This document shows positions 51,725 through 59,882 of a stretch of DNA of 64,000 nt, piece after piece. The stretch covers positions 1-64,000 of the forward strand of contig CAMLFH010000005.1 in the NCBI GenBank assembly GCA_946479285.1, written 5' to 3'. The notes under the pieces were generated by a model that was not told the DNA's origin, made no database searches, and saw nothing but the letters and a program-made list of their open reading frames with translations. The number at the start of each line of letters is the position of its first letter. Position 1 is the first letter of the stretch. The DNA is from an uncultured Flavobacteriales bacterium. GTDB taxonomy: Bacteria > Bacteroidota > Bacteroidia > Flavobacteriales > Crocinitomicaceae. A program made the position numbers and the translations under genes.

Positions 51725-52164
51725 TTACTCCCTACAACGACGAGTATTTCATGCGCCAGGCCTACATGGAAGCGCAAAAAGCGTTTGAACTGGGAGAAAT
51801 TCCGGTGGGAGCAGTCGTTGTTGTAAACAATCAAATCATTGCAAGAGCACACAATCTCACCGAACGCCTTCACGATGTAACATCACATGCGGAAATGCAG
51901 GCAATCACAGCCGCTTCCGAATACCTGGGAGCAAAGTACTTGAAAGATTGTACACTTTACGTAACACTGGAACCCTGCGTGATGTGCGCCGGAGCACTTT
52001 ACTGGTCTCAATTAGATAAGATCATTTTCGCTGCACGGGATGAGAAACGAGGTGCCGGACGTTTCCAAAACGAATTATATCACCCGAAAACAGTTGTGAG
52101 CAAAGGGCCGATGGAGAATGAGTGTTCCCAGTTGATGCTGGATTTCTTCCGCAATAAAAGGTAA
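51721..52164 (+). CDS. tadA: tRNA adenosine(34) deaminase
   Basis: A 147-residue zinc deaminase that converts adenosine to inosine in the wobble position of tRNA-Arg(ACG). The catalytic HAE is at 56-58 and the zinc cysteines at 86 and 89 in LEPCVMCAGAL. The closing region FRNKR and the tRNA-binding GAGRF segment match TadA rather than guanine deaminase. Its start overlaps the cyclase gene by four bases (ATGA), so it is the last gene of the pheS cluster. It is convergent with the S24-like gene. Confidence 0.93.
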   Translation: MITPYNDEYFMRQAYMEAQKAFELGEIPVGAVVVVNNQIIARAHNLTERLHDVTSHAEMQAITAASEYLGAKYLKDCTLYVTLEPCVMCAGALYWSQLDKIIFAARDEKRGAGRFQNELYHPKTVVSKGPMENECSQLMLDFFRNKR

Positions 52165-52185
52165 TTGCGCGTCGAAGTTTACTGC

Positions 52186-52488
52186 TTAATCTTCAACAGC
52201 TATCATTTTCGCAATGAGTGCGTCGCCAGGAATCCAACCATTTATTTTTCCTACATTATTCCCAATGAGTAATTCGTTGTTTTGTTTATCGATCAACAGG
52301 TGAAGCAGGTAATTTCCTTTCCAGCGAATGAATATGACATCGTTGATTTCAACGTCTTCGTATGCGGCGGTTTTTAAAGTAACGAGCTGCCCGCTTTCAA
52401 TCCGCCCGCGCATGGAACCGCCAATCGGACGTATTTGTGCTAATCCGGTGTTCTTTAATGATTCAATAGCTTCCTTTACCCAACTCAT
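52186..52488 (-). CDS. S24/S26-like peptidase domain protein, minimal
   Basis: A 100-residue stand-alone domain resembling the catalytic fold shared by LexA-type (S24) and signal (S26) peptidases. IRPIGGSMRGRIESGQLV contains the Ser25 nucleophile motif (G-x-SM), and IRWKGNYLLHLLID has a histidine (63) where S26B enzymes place their base; LexA uses lysine. There is no helix-turn-helix or membrane segment. It could be a processing enzyme, a relic, or a non-enzymatic fold. The neighbouring genes (tadA, ABC exporter) give no hint of a substrate. Confidence 0.65.
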   Translation of the reverse strand: MSWVKEAIESLKNTGLAQIRPIGGSMRGRIESGQLVTLKTAAYEDVEINDVIFIRWKGNYLLHLLIDKQNNELLIGNNVGKINGWIPGDALIAKMIAVED

Positions 52489-52592
52489 GATCCAAAGATA
52501 ACTCGTAATTCCATCCGATGCCTGTTGTATAGCATTCGTAATTTAAAACAGCCTTTTATACTAAAATCCGAATCTAAGACGCCGGATTATTT

Positions 52593-52600
52593 TAGCTTTG
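52593..52600 (+). promoter_or_regulatory. -7 box TAGCTTTG, ABC exporter operon
   Basis: A TAnnTTTG match 14 bases before the ATG at 52615. It lies inside the upstream extension of the reading frame, so translation starts at 52615, not at 52525. Confidence 0.45.
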
Positions 52601-52614
52601 CCAAAAACAATCGT

Positions 52615-53505
52615 ATGTCTGAAACTATTCTCGAAGTAACGGATCTGGATAAGAAATACAAGGATGTCCATGCTTTGGGCGGTATTTCTTTCAAGGTCCG
52701 GCAAGGTCAAATCTTTGGTATTCTTGGTCCGAATGGAAGTGGGAAAACCACAACTTTGGCAATCCTTTTAGGAATTTTGAAAGCAAATAAGGGAACTTTT
52801 TCCTGGTTTGGAAATGGAACGGATGATGCCAACCGGAAACGAATCGGTGCACTTTTGGAAACACCTAATTTCTATCCTTATCTGAACGCAATTGACAATT
52901 TGAGAATCGTTGCGAAAATTAAGGACCTTTCAGACCCGATGCCGGCTATTGATACTGCTTTAGCAAAAGTGGGCCTGACGGAACGCGCCAAGTCGAAGTT
53001 TAAGTCTTACTCTTTAGGAATGAAACAACGTTTGGCAATTGCTTCTGCTTTGCTTTCGGATCCGGAAGTATTGGTATTGGATGAGCCTACAAACGGTTTG
53101 GACCCAATGGGTATTGTAGATATTCGCCGCCTGATCCTGAAATTGAAGGAAGAAGGAAAAACGATTGTCATCGCTTCTCACATTTTGGATGAGATGGAGA
53201 AGATCTGTACGGATGTGATCATCATGCGTAAAGGAAAAGTGATCCGGGATGGAAAGCTGGATGAGGTAATGCAGGACAAAGAACATGTGATCATTCGAAG
53301 CAAAGAACTTCCACGGATCAAGGATTTGTTGGGTTCACACATTTTGCGTGTAGTGAATGAGCAAAATTCGGTCATGGAATTCACCAGCGATTTGAGCAGC
53401 CTGGAAATCAATAAACAATTGGCCTTAGTAACGATCTATTGCGAAGAGATCTTTGTAAAAACCCAATCATTAGAACAATCATTCATAAGTCATATCGAAG
53501 CATGA
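52615..53505 (+). CDS. ABC transporter ATP-binding protein
   Basis: A 296-residue ATPase of an ABC-2 type exporter. Walker A is GPNGSGKTT, the signature is YSLGMKQRL (an SxGxKQR variant common in CcmA/YhaQ-type exporters), Walker B is VLVLDEPTNGLD, and the H-loop is IASHIL. The C-terminal 80 residues form the usual extra domain of this subfamily. It overlaps the permease gene by four bases. The transported substrate cannot be inferred; related systems export lipids, antibiotics or act in envelope maintenance. Confidence 0.93.
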   Translation: MSETILEVTDLDKKYKDVHALGGISFKVRQGQIFGILGPNGSGKTTTLAILLGILKANKGTFSWFGNGTDDANRKRIGALLETPNFYPYLNAIDNLRIVAKIKDLSDPMPAIDTALAKVGLTERAKSKFKSYSLGMKQRLAIASALLSDPEVLVLDEPTNGLDPMGIVDIRRLILKLKEEGKTIVIASHILDEMEKICTDVIIMRKGKVIRDGKLDEVMQDKEHVIIRSKELPRIKDLLGSHILRVVNEQNSVMEFTSDLSSLEINKQLALVTIYCEEIFVKTQSLEQSFISHIEA

Positions 53506-54296
53506 AAAAGTTATTTCAAATAGAGTGGATAAAAATCAAGAAGCTTAATTCGGTCAAAGTCATTTTGGCCATTTATATGGTTTTGCTGCCGTTATCAATG
53601 CTGGGACTAAATGCATTTTTTGAAAAAATAAATACCGAATTGCATTTTCTTCCTTCTTCGGAAACAATGTTCTCTTTTCCAAATGTTTGGGGGGTGGTGA
53701 CTTATTCAGCGAGCTATTTTAACTTGTTATTGGCCGTTATAGTCATCATCCTGACGACAAATGAGTTTTCGAACCGAACACTAAGACAGCATGTTATTGA
53801 TGGATTAACAAAGAGGGAGGTAATCTTATCCAAGTTCTTGGTCGTATTCTTCCTTTCCGCGATAGCTACATTTTATAGTCTTTTGGTTGGAACTGTTTTT
53901 GGTTTGTCACAAGGGAAAGGATTGGACCTTTATACAAACATTCATTTTATTGGATTATTCTTTATTCAAACACTCTGTTATTTTGGTTTGGCTTTCTTCC
54001 TGGCTATTTTGCTGAGACGGCCGGCATTGTCCATCATTTTGTTTTACGGGATCCTATTCCTGGAAGTGGTGATCGGTATTTTTCTGCCGGATTCCGTTTA
54101 CGCTTTCATGCCAATGAATAATACTTCCAAGCTGACCCCGCTTCCATTTTTCAGGGAAATTTTTGTAGATTCCAATCCAAAGCATCGTCATGAATTCTAT
54201 ATGCTGGACCTATGGCAAGTTGCATTGTTGTCCTTATTATTCATGTTCATTTGGTATGCAATCGCACTCTCCCGTTTGAATCGCAAAGATTTGTAG
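53502..54296 (+). CDS. ABC-2 type permease
   Basis: A 264-residue integral membrane protein starting at 53502 in the overlap with the ATPase gene. About six transmembrane helices are visible (SVKVILAIYMVLLPLSMLGL, YFNLLLAVIVIILTTNEF, FLVVFFLSAIATFYSLLVG, FIGLFFIQTLCYFGLAFFL, LSIILFYGILFLEVVIGIF, and one near the end). The conserved TNEFSNRTLRQHVIDGLTKR cytoplasmic element after helix 2 is typical of ABC-2 permeases. With the ATPase it forms a two-gene exporter. Confidence 0.9.
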   Translation: MKKLFQIEWIKIKKLNSVKVILAIYMVLLPLSMLGLNAFFEKINTELHFLPSSETMFSFPNVWGVVTYSASYFNLLLAVIVIILTTNEFSNRTLRQHVIDGLTKREVILSKFLVVFFLSAIATFYSLLVGTVFGLSQGKGLDLYTNIHFIGLFFIQTLCYFGLAFFLAILLRRPALSIILFYGILFLEVVIGIFLPDSVYAFMPMNNTSKLTPLPFFREIFVDSNPKHRHEFYMLDLWQVALLSLLFMFIWYAIALSRLNRKDL

Positions 54297-54330
54297 TAGA
54301 AACCGTTAACAAACTAACAAGTTTGGATTT

Positions 54331-54370
54331 TAGAAGTTAGTGTCCTAAATTGCAGGACATTAAACTTCTA
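54331..54370 (+). promoter_or_regulatory. Nested inverted repeat directly before a start codon
   Basis: Outer arms TAGAAGTT/AACTTCTA and inner arms GTCCT/AGGAC enclose AAATTGC, ending two bases before the ATG at 54373. There is no T run, so it is a poor terminator. It could be an operator or a 5' hairpin of the mRNA. A TAAATTG stretch in the loop resembles an incomplete -7 box. Confidence 0.4.
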
Positions 54371-54372
54371 CT

Positions 54373-55806
54373 ATGAATAAACTATTACTATGTGGTGCCC
54401 TTTTCGCGGGCTTATCAGCGAATTCGCAAACAACTCTTTTCCAGGACAATTTTGAAGCTGGTGGCGGAAACTGGACCTTGAACGGAGGTTCGGGAAACAA
54501 TCAATGGATTCTGAATTCGGAATATGTGGATAACTCCGGTTTCGGTCTTGTTGCTGATACACCGGACCAGCCGGTTGGAACAACAAATGGACCAAATTCC
54601 GCTTACCTGCATATTTACAACACCCAGGCCTGCGGTTTTGGTATTTGCAATGCATCGTTTGACACCGGATCTTCTTCCAATCAAAGTGCTGCCCAAACAA
54701 CACCAATCTCTACTACCGGGTACACGAATGTGACTTTAGAATTCATCTATTTGTGTGCCGGAGCTTCCGGTACTTCTTACGGAATTGTTGAGTATTCTAC
54801 TGATGGCGGAACGATGTGGACCGCGGCAAGCAGCCAGTATTCAGGTGTTTCTACCTGGACAAGCGCAGTAATTACTTTACCTGCATTTAACAACCTGGCA
54901 TCTTTGAAATTCCGTTTCAGATGGCAAAATGGTGGTACGGGAGCCGATCCTGCATTTTCTGTTGACGAAGTGAAAATTACCGGAACTTCCGGAGCAGGTG
55001 CAACAGTTGGTACAGGTTTAATCACTTCAACTACTTATTGTTCCAATACAACAACGAATGTTTCCGTTCCATTCACAGTTACCGGAACGGTAAATGCAGG
55101 AAATGTGTATACTGCACAATTGTCGAACAGCGCAGGATCTTTCGCTGCTCCAACTGCAATCGGGACTTTGAGTTCTACAGGAACAGGCAGTTTAACTATT
55201 TCTGCAGTCATTCCAAACGGATTAGCTGCCGGAACAGGATATCGCATTCGCGTGGATGCATCCAACCCTGCAACAACGGGCACTGACAATGGAGCAAATT
55301 TAACGGTTGCAACTGCTACAGCGGTTGGAATTACTTCTGTTCCTATGGATGGAGTAATCTGTGCAGGGAGTTCAGCGGCTCTAACTGCTTCAGGCGGTCC
55401 TGGTTTTCTTTGGAGTCCTGCAGGAACACTTAGCAGTGCTACGAGCCAGAATGTAACTGCAACGCCAGCTTCTACACAAATTTATACGGTAGTCGGAACG
55501 GATGGAAACGGATGTTCAAATACAGCTACGTTTACAGTAACAGTTGAGAATTGTGCCGGATTGGAAGAAGAATCATTCGGCGATTTCGAATTGTATCCAA
55601 ACCCAGCAAACCAGGAGTTGACACTAAACTTCGGTGAATTGACAGGTATTGAATCAATTTCTATTCTCGATCTTTCGGGAAGAACAGTTCTTTCAACTAC
55701 AGGAACTTCTTCAACAATCGATATCAGCGCTTTGGAAAGCGGAAAATACTTCCTGTTCATCAATCACGAAGCAGGAGTTTCCACAAAAAGTTTCTTAAAG
55801 CAATAA
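54373..55806 (+). CDS. T9SS-sorted protein with jelly-roll and Ig-like domains
   Basis: A 477-residue secreted protein. The signal peptide is MNKLLLCGALFAGLSANSQ. Residues about 22-205 form a MAM/choice-of-anchor-like jelly-roll (DNFEAGGGNWTLNGG to FSVDEVKITG), probably for binding. Two Ig-like regions follow (215-300 and 315-395, the second with a PKD-like ending GNGCSNTATFTVTV). The type A sorting domain (FELYPNPANQELTL, then ESGKYFLFINHE) ends the protein. It has cysteine-rich loops suited to the cell surface. No catalytic residues are visible. A nested hairpin lies just before its start. Confidence 0.83.
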   Translation: MNKLLLCGALFAGLSANSQTTLFQDNFEAGGGNWTLNGGSGNNQWILNSEYVDNSGFGLVADTPDQPVGTTNGPNSAYLHIYNTQACGFGICNASFDTGSSSNQSAAQTTPISTTGYTNVTLEFIYLCAGASGTSYGIVEYSTDGGTMWTAASSQYSGVSTWTSAVITLPAFNNLASLKFRFRWQNGGTGADPAFSVDEVKITGTSGAGATVGTGLITSTTYCSNTTTNVSVPFTVTGTVNAGNVYTAQLSNSAGSFAAPTAIGTLSSTGTGSLTISAVIPNGLAAGTGYRIRVDASNPATTGTDNGANLTVATATAVGITSVPMDGVICAGSSAALTASGGPGFLWSPAGTLSSATSQNVTATPASTQIYTVVGTDGNGCSNTATFTVTVENCAGLEEESFGDFELYPNPANQELTLNFGELTGIESISILDLSGRTVLSTTGTSSTIDISALESGKYFLFINHEAGVSTKSFLKQ

Positions 55807-55824
55807 CGAAATTCAGAATGCATG

Positions 55825-55857
55825 AAAGCCGGGTAGAGGAATCTATCCGGCTTTTTT
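55825..55857 (+). terminator. Intrinsic terminator after T9SS protein
   Basis: Stem AAAGCCGGGTAGA/TCTATCCGGCTTT (one G-T pair) with a four-base loop and a run of six T. Confidence 0.8.
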
Positions 55858-55975
55858 GTTCTCCCTTTTTGTCCTCTCCGCAGGGGGAAACCAAAGATTC
55901 ACCTCTAAAGCCTGATTTCCTCTTAGAAAATTTAAACTAGCTGAAAGTAATTCTCTTTTTTGGAGGATTTGAAAA

Positions 55976-56006
55976 CTCCCCCTTTGGAGGGGGATGAAAG
56001 GGGGAG
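55976..56006. repeat. CTCCCCCTTT inverted repeat
   Basis: Arms CTCCCCCTTT (55976-55985) and AAAGGGGGAG (55997-56006) around GGAGGGGGATG. The inner GGGGG can pair with the left arm too. It lies just before the mnmE promoter. The sequence resembles a family of C-rich short repeats that I recognise from Bacteroidota intergenic regions. Confidence 0.5.
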
Positions 56007-56030
56007 GATTACTACGATCAGCATTTTATG

Positions 56031-56038
56031 TAATTTTG
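56031..56038 (+). promoter_or_regulatory. -7 box TAATTTTG, mnmE
   Basis: A TAnnTTTG match four bases before the mnmE ATG at 56043, predicting a leaderless mRNA. Confidence 0.5.
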
Positions 56039-56042
56039 TAAG

Positions 56043-57449
56043 ATGAATCTTTCTTCAAAAACAATTTGTGCCTTATCAACCGCCCCGGGAATGGGCGCTA
56101 TTGCCCTGATCCGTTTGTCCGGACCGGATGCTATTTCGATCTTGTCGCAGGTTGCCGGCAAATCGTATGAGCAGGCTGAATCTCACAGCGCACATTTTGT
56201 TCGATTGAAGAATAACGACGGTTCCGTTCTGGATGAGGTGGTGGTAACCATCTTTCATGAAGGCCGCAGCTTCACCGGAGAAAATACGGTTGAAATAGCA
56301 TGTCACGGTTCCGTATTTATTCAGCAGGAAATCATTCGTTTACTTTTGGCTCATGGTTGTGAACTGGCTAAGCCGGGAGAATTTACCATGCGTGCCTTCT
56401 TAAACGGACGAATGGATTTGAGCCAGGCAGAAGCCGTTTCCGACCTCATCGCGTCTGAATCTGCACGTTCGCATGAAGTAGCGATGAACCAGATGCGTGG
56501 CTCGTTTTCAACAGAGTTAAGAGACCTGCGTGAAAAATTGATCCATTTTGCTTCTCTGGTAGAGCTCGAACTGGATTTTGCCGAAGAAGACGTGGAATTT
56601 GCCGACCGCACGGAATTATTGGCTTTAGTAACAGAAGTGTTGGCTTATGTGCGACGGTTGATCCAGTCCTTTGAATTGGGAAATGTGTTGAAGAACGGCG
56701 TACCTGTTGCAATTGTAGGCGCACCGAATACCGGGAAAAGCACCTTGCTCAACCAGCTTTTGGGGGAGGACAGGGCAATTGTTAGCAATATTGCTGGAAC
56801 CACGCGTGATGTGATAGAAGAAACCCTGAATATTGACGGAATCCTTTTCCGATTAATCGATACTGCCGGAATCCGGGAAGAAGCTGCCGAAGAAATAGAA
56901 GCTTTGGGAATCCAGCGTTCACTGGATAAGATCAAGCAGGCGAAAATCGTGTTGATGCTGAGCGATTTTAGCGGCAACAATGCTTCCAGCGAAGGACATT
57001 TATCCATGAGTTCCGAAGAAACTGGCCGCTGGGCAGATGAACTTGCAAAAACTCATCCCGGTGCACACTTTTTAGTGATCGGAAACAAATACGATCTACG
57101 CTCAGACCAATTAAATACGCCCTGGCAATTCGAAACGCCATTTCTGCCCATCAGTGCGAAGAACGGAAGTGGAATCACGGAATTGAAAGCGTGGCTGTCA
57201 CAGCAAATTTTAGGTTCTTACAATACACAATCGGATACCATCGTAACCAATGCACGCCATTTGGATGCCCTGGAGAAAACACAGGATGCCCTGGAAAAAA
57301 CAACTTACGGACTGGAAACACAAATTACCGGAGATTTTGTGGCTATGGATATCCGCCAGGCCATGTTTTGGCTGGGAAGTATTACCGGACAGATCTCTGA
57401 AGACGACTTGCTGGCTAATATCTTTAGTAAGTTTTGTATCGGAAAGTGA
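56043..57449 (+). CDS. mnmE: tRNA uridine-5-carboxymethylaminomethyl modification GTPase
   Basis: A 468-residue GTPase that with MnmG modifies U34 of several tRNAs. The N-terminal formyl-THF-binding domain (residues 1-118) starts TICALSTAPGMGAIALIRLSG. The helical domain flanks an inserted G domain with GAPNTGKST (G1), the GTTRD region (G2), DTAG (G3), NKYD (G4) and SAKNGSG (G5). The protein ends in CIGK, the universal catalytic tail. The DNA encoding this tail (57432-57447) is repeated 3.19 kb downstream, so mnmE is the insertion site of an island, but the gene itself is intact. Confidence 0.97.
   Translation: MNLSSKTICALSTAPGMGAIALIRLSGPDAISILSQVAGKSYEQAESHSAHFVRLKNNDGSVLDEVVVTIFHEGRSFTGENTVEIACHGSVFIQQEIIRLLLAHGCELAKPGEFTMRAFLNGRMDLSQAEAVSDLIASESARSHEVAMNQMRGSFSTELRDLREKLIHFASLVELELDFAEEDVEFADRTELLALVTEVLAYVRRLIQSFELGNVLKNGVPVAIVGAPNTGKSTLLNQLLGEDRAIVSNIAGTTRDVIEETLNIDGILFRLIDTAGIREEAAEEIEALGIQRSLDKIKQAKIVLMLSDFSGNNASSEGHLSMSSEETGRWADELAKTHPGAHFLVIGNKYDLRSDQLNTPWQFETPFLPISAKNGSGITELKAWLSQQILGSYNTQSDTIVTNARHLDALEKTQDALEKTTYGLETQITGDFVAMDIRQAMFWLGSITGQISEDDLLANIFSKFCIGK
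57432..57447 (+). other. Left attachment-site-like repeat (attL) in the mnmE 3' end
   Basis: TTTTGTATCGGAAAGT spans the last codons of mnmE and is identical at 60625-60640. The SGI1 island of Salmonella integrates at an 18-bp site in the same codons of trmE/mnmE, from memory of that literature. Confidence 0.75.
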
Positions 57450-57461
57450 TTTCTCCAAACA

Positions 57462-57872
57462 ATGTATAAAGGAATTGAGATAATATCATACGATCAAATA
57501 GATTCTTGTGATTTTCATGAAATGAAATGGAATAAAGTAGAAGGGTCAAATTATATGAGTGAAATTAGAATTTTTATTGGTAAGTATTTTGAAATTTCGA
57601 CTGTTATGGAGTTTGACATAATAACATTGTTATCACTTATTCTAGAAAATGTACATGATCATGGAAGTGGTTCTTGTGCGCTTTTTGTTGGTAACGCTAA
57701 TAATGAAAAGGTAATAGAAGTATACGAGGAGAATGGTGGCTTTGATCTAGCATGTCTTCCAAATGGTGTTGGAGGTTGTGGATTTCGAGGAATTCATAGA
57801 AGTAAGGCTCAGATTAGTCATTCACCCGATGGAAAAAAAACTTATATTTTAGTTCCAAATAGAAGCGTATAG
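57462..57872 (+). CDS. Small GHKL-type ATPase-like protein
   Basis: A 136-residue protein. The segment ITLLSLILENVHDHGSG looks like the N box of histidine-kinase-type (GHKL) ATPases, especially the anti-sigma RsbW/SpoIIAB group with its E-N-x-x-x-H-G. The later EENGGFDL resembles the G1 box with an imperfect DxGxG, and NGVGGCGFRGI the G2 box. It could be an anti-sigma kinase, a stand-alone ATP-binding module, or a defence-associated GHKL. It begins 13 bases after mnmE without a visible promoter, so it may use read-through from mnmE. AT-rich codons differ from the host's. Assignment is moderate. Confidence 0.55.
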   Translation: MYKGIEIISYDQIDSCDFHEMKWNKVEGSNYMSEIRIFIGKYFEISTVMEFDIITLLSLILENVHDHGSGSCALFVGNANNEKVIEVYEENGGFDLACLPNGVGGCGFRGIHRSKAQISHSPDGKKTYILVPNRSV

Positions 57873-57919
57873 GATGCCTCAAATTTCACATCACCATCAA
57901 TTGTTTGAAAATTTCCCAC

Positions 57920-58225
57920 TCAATAGTCCGGGGCTGTTATTACTGACAAAATATCATTTACTAATGAACCCACGTCTTCCTGGGTATTGTGAACTTGTAA
58001 TTGTAGGTCTGTTAACTTGTTCTTTCGCTCCTCATTTCCGTGGTCAATTGATTTCCGATATGCCAATGCCAAGTATAAATGACCTTTGATTCCTTCAATA
58101 CCTCCGTCAGATTTTACCGTTTCTTCGTAGTAATGAGTTTCTGTTTGATAAGTAGTCCACATGTTGACATTATGAAGTTTACGAATAACAGCTTCGTATT
58201 TTTCTGAAATAGTGGGTTCATTCAT
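57920..58225 (-). CDS. Hypothetical protein, island, minus strand
   Basis: A 101-residue protein (MNEPTISEKYEAVIRK onward) chosen to start at 58225, downstream of a strong promoter; a longer frame from 58270 would overlap that promoter. It is helical and charged, with HNVNMWTTYQTETHYYEE in the middle and a hydrophobic C-terminus (LVNDILSVITAPDY). I recognise no family. It is the only island gene on the minus strand and faces the GHKL gene, from which it is 47 bases away. A small partner or immunity protein is a guess. Confidence 0.55.
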   Translation of the reverse strand: MNEPTISEKYEAVIRKLHNVNMWTTYQTETHYYEETVKSDGGIEGIKGHLYLALAYRKSIDHGNEERKNKLTDLQLQVHNTQEDVGSLVNDILSVITAPDY

Positions 58226-58240
58226 AATAATAGTTTTTTC

Positions 58241-58270
58241 CAAACATACAATTATTTTGTTTTGAGCCAA
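58241..58270 (-). promoter_or_regulatory. Promoter TTG-N19-TATGTTTG, minus strand
   Basis: A -33 TTG at 58270-58268 and a -7 box TATGTTTG at 58248-58241 with a 19-base spacer, 15 bases before the ATG at 58225. One of the best promoters in the window, and evidence that the short minus-strand gene is expressed. Confidence 0.7.
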
Positions 58271-58359
58271 CTACGCGCGCGTACGCGGGAATCCAAACCA
58301 TGTTGAAAATCTGAAATAAATTGTTATCTATGCACTAATGATCACTATTCGAACTTATT

Positions 58360-59310
58360 ATGACAACCGGAGATAAAAAAAGACAACGAATTTTTGAAGC
58401 CTATCGTGACAATCTGAATTTACTTATTGACAATGGATTCATTAAAAGAAAGAAAGATTTTTACCTATGCCCATTGTGCCTAAAGCCACATAGCAAAATT
58501 GACGAAGTAGACCCGTTAACCCTTGAAGATGCTCCACCAAAATCCTTAGGAGGCAAAGCTAATACTCTTACATGCAAGAGTTGTAACAATAAAATGGGCG
58601 GTACTGTAGATTTTCATTTAGCTGAAAGGCTAAGAGAGCTTGATAGTGCTAATTTTCTTCCTGGAACAGAAACACCTGTTCAAATTAAGAAAAACGGGAA
58701 AACATTACAAGCGACACTAACCATTATGGACGACGGAAAAATGCAGCTAATGCACAGTAAAAAGAACAATAATCCGGTCGTATTGGAAGAAGTAATGAAG
58801 GATTTTCTTGGTTCGAAGGTAAACATGAACTTTCTTAAAACACGCGTTATTCCTGATAATTTAGGGGTAGCTTTGCTAAAAACAGGCTACTTATTGGCAT
58901 TTCAGAAATTTGGCTATTCGTTTATCCTTGATGAATGCTATAATCCGGTTAGAGAGCAATTAAGAAATCCAAAGGAGCAGATTTACCCGGTTGGATTTTG
59001 GTTTCAACCATCATATCCGGAAGAGTATGCAGGAGTGTATTTTATTGTAGAGAAAGGACTCGAATGTATTCTTTCAATGTTTGTGGTCAAAACTGGTAAG
59101 TCACAACGGTTTTTTGGAGTCATCTTACCCTTGCCAATTCATCCAACTGAAGAACTCATTTCAAAACTCAATGAAAGGCTAGAGAATGAAAAAGAATTCA
59201 GCATAGGAATATATCCAAGTCCCAACGAACAAGAAAAAATGAATTACTTGAACTCAGAAGCAAACATAAAAGCAATGTATGAATGGATTGAGAAAAGAAA
59301 GAAAGCTTGA
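58360..59310 (+). CDS. HNH_5-type endonuclease domain protein
   Basis: A 316-residue protein. The N-terminal 90 residues hold an HNH-type zinc finger: cysteines in LCPLCLKPH, then LTLEDAPPKSLGGKAN, then LTCKSCNNKMGG. The pattern C-x2-C, L-T-x-E-D-x-P-P, LGG, C-x2-C-N is that of HNH_5-like nucleases, with E-D in place of the H of the usual E-H. The remaining 220 residues have no clear family, with a hydrophobic stretch near 165-185 (LLKTGYLLAFQKFGYSF). Such proteins occur in defence islands and mobile elements. It is upstream of the coupled pair by 101 bases. Nuclease activity is inferred. Confidence 0.72.
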   Translation: MTTGDKKRQRIFEAYRDNLNLLIDNGFIKRKKDFYLCPLCLKPHSKIDEVDPLTLEDAPPKSLGGKANTLTCKSCNNKMGGTVDFHLAERLRELDSANFLPGTETPVQIKKNGKTLQATLTIMDDGKMQLMHSKKNNNPVVLEEVMKDFLGSKVNMNFLKTRVIPDNLGVALLKTGYLLAFQKFGYSFILDECYNPVREQLRNPKEQIYPVGFWFQPSYPEEYAGVYFIVEKGLECILSMFVVKTGKSQRFFGVILPLPIHPTEELISKLNERLENEKEFSIGIYPSPNEQEKMNYLNSEANIKAMYEWIEKRKKA

Positions 59311-59411
59311 AGTTGTGCATGTATTTCAGTCAGTTTGGTATTGTCGTCTAAATCTAAGAAAGAAATGAGCAAGAACACTTGCAAAACATTCAATTTTATT
59401 ATCTATGTAAT

Positions 59412-59882
59412 ATGGATTATCAAGTAGAAGAAATAAGCATCACGGATAAACTTGTGGAACTCGGTTTAGCAATACCCGAAAGCTTGGCGTTTATGCCCGA
59501 GAATTTAAATAGTGCAACCGCAAAAGAAGATTTCATTTTCACAGATAGTTTGGTTGACTTGAATAAATTATTCCGGCAGAAAAATTTAGGTTTCGATGTG
59601 TTAGGTGGGGATACGGAACTTTACAGAACACGGAAAAATGCAGACATGTATTTGCCCGCTGTATTTCTTAGTATTATTGAAAACCCTCTGATTTCATCTG
59701 TGGTGCTAAATATCCTATCAAGTTATGTCTACGATTCTCTAAAGGGAATAATCGGAAAAAAAACTGTTCATGTTGAGCTGTATATTGAACTTGGGAAGAA
59801 GGGAAAAATCAAGAAAATCTCGTACAATGGAGATGCAGACAAATTGAAAGATTTGGAGAATGTAATTAAAGCTCTGAAATGA
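59412..59882 (+). CDS. Hypothetical protein, first gene of coupled pair
   Basis: A 156-residue protein starting at 59412 (MDYQVEEISITDKLVELG); a TTG at 59379 in frame is less likely. It is acidic at the N-terminus. Residues about 85-115 include NPLISSVVLNILSSYVYDSLKG, a possible amphipathic or membrane-inserting helix, and the C-terminal 40 residues are two strands plus helix (VHVELYIELGKKGKIKKISY). I cannot name a family, though the combination suggests an effector-type module. Its stop codon overlaps the start of the next gene by four bases, so the two products are probably made in fixed ratio and may interact. Confidence 0.62.
   Translation: MDYQVEEISITDKLVELGLAIPESLAFMPENLNSATAKEDFIFTDSLVDLNKLFRQKNLGFDVLGGDTELYRTRKNADMYLPAVFLSIIENPLISSVVLNILSSYVYDSLKGIIGKKTVHVELYIELGKKGKIKKISYNGDADKLKDLENVIKALK

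Noticed and set aside
52525..52614. N-terminal extension of the ABC ATPase
   Set aside because: It contains the TAGCTTTG promoter box and does not align with the family start at MSETILEV.
58268..58290. GC-rich palindromic run with CGCGTACGCG inside the AT-rich island
   Set aside because: Short, only one copy in the window, and partly overlapping a good promoter. It may be a binding site, but nothing supports a specific role.
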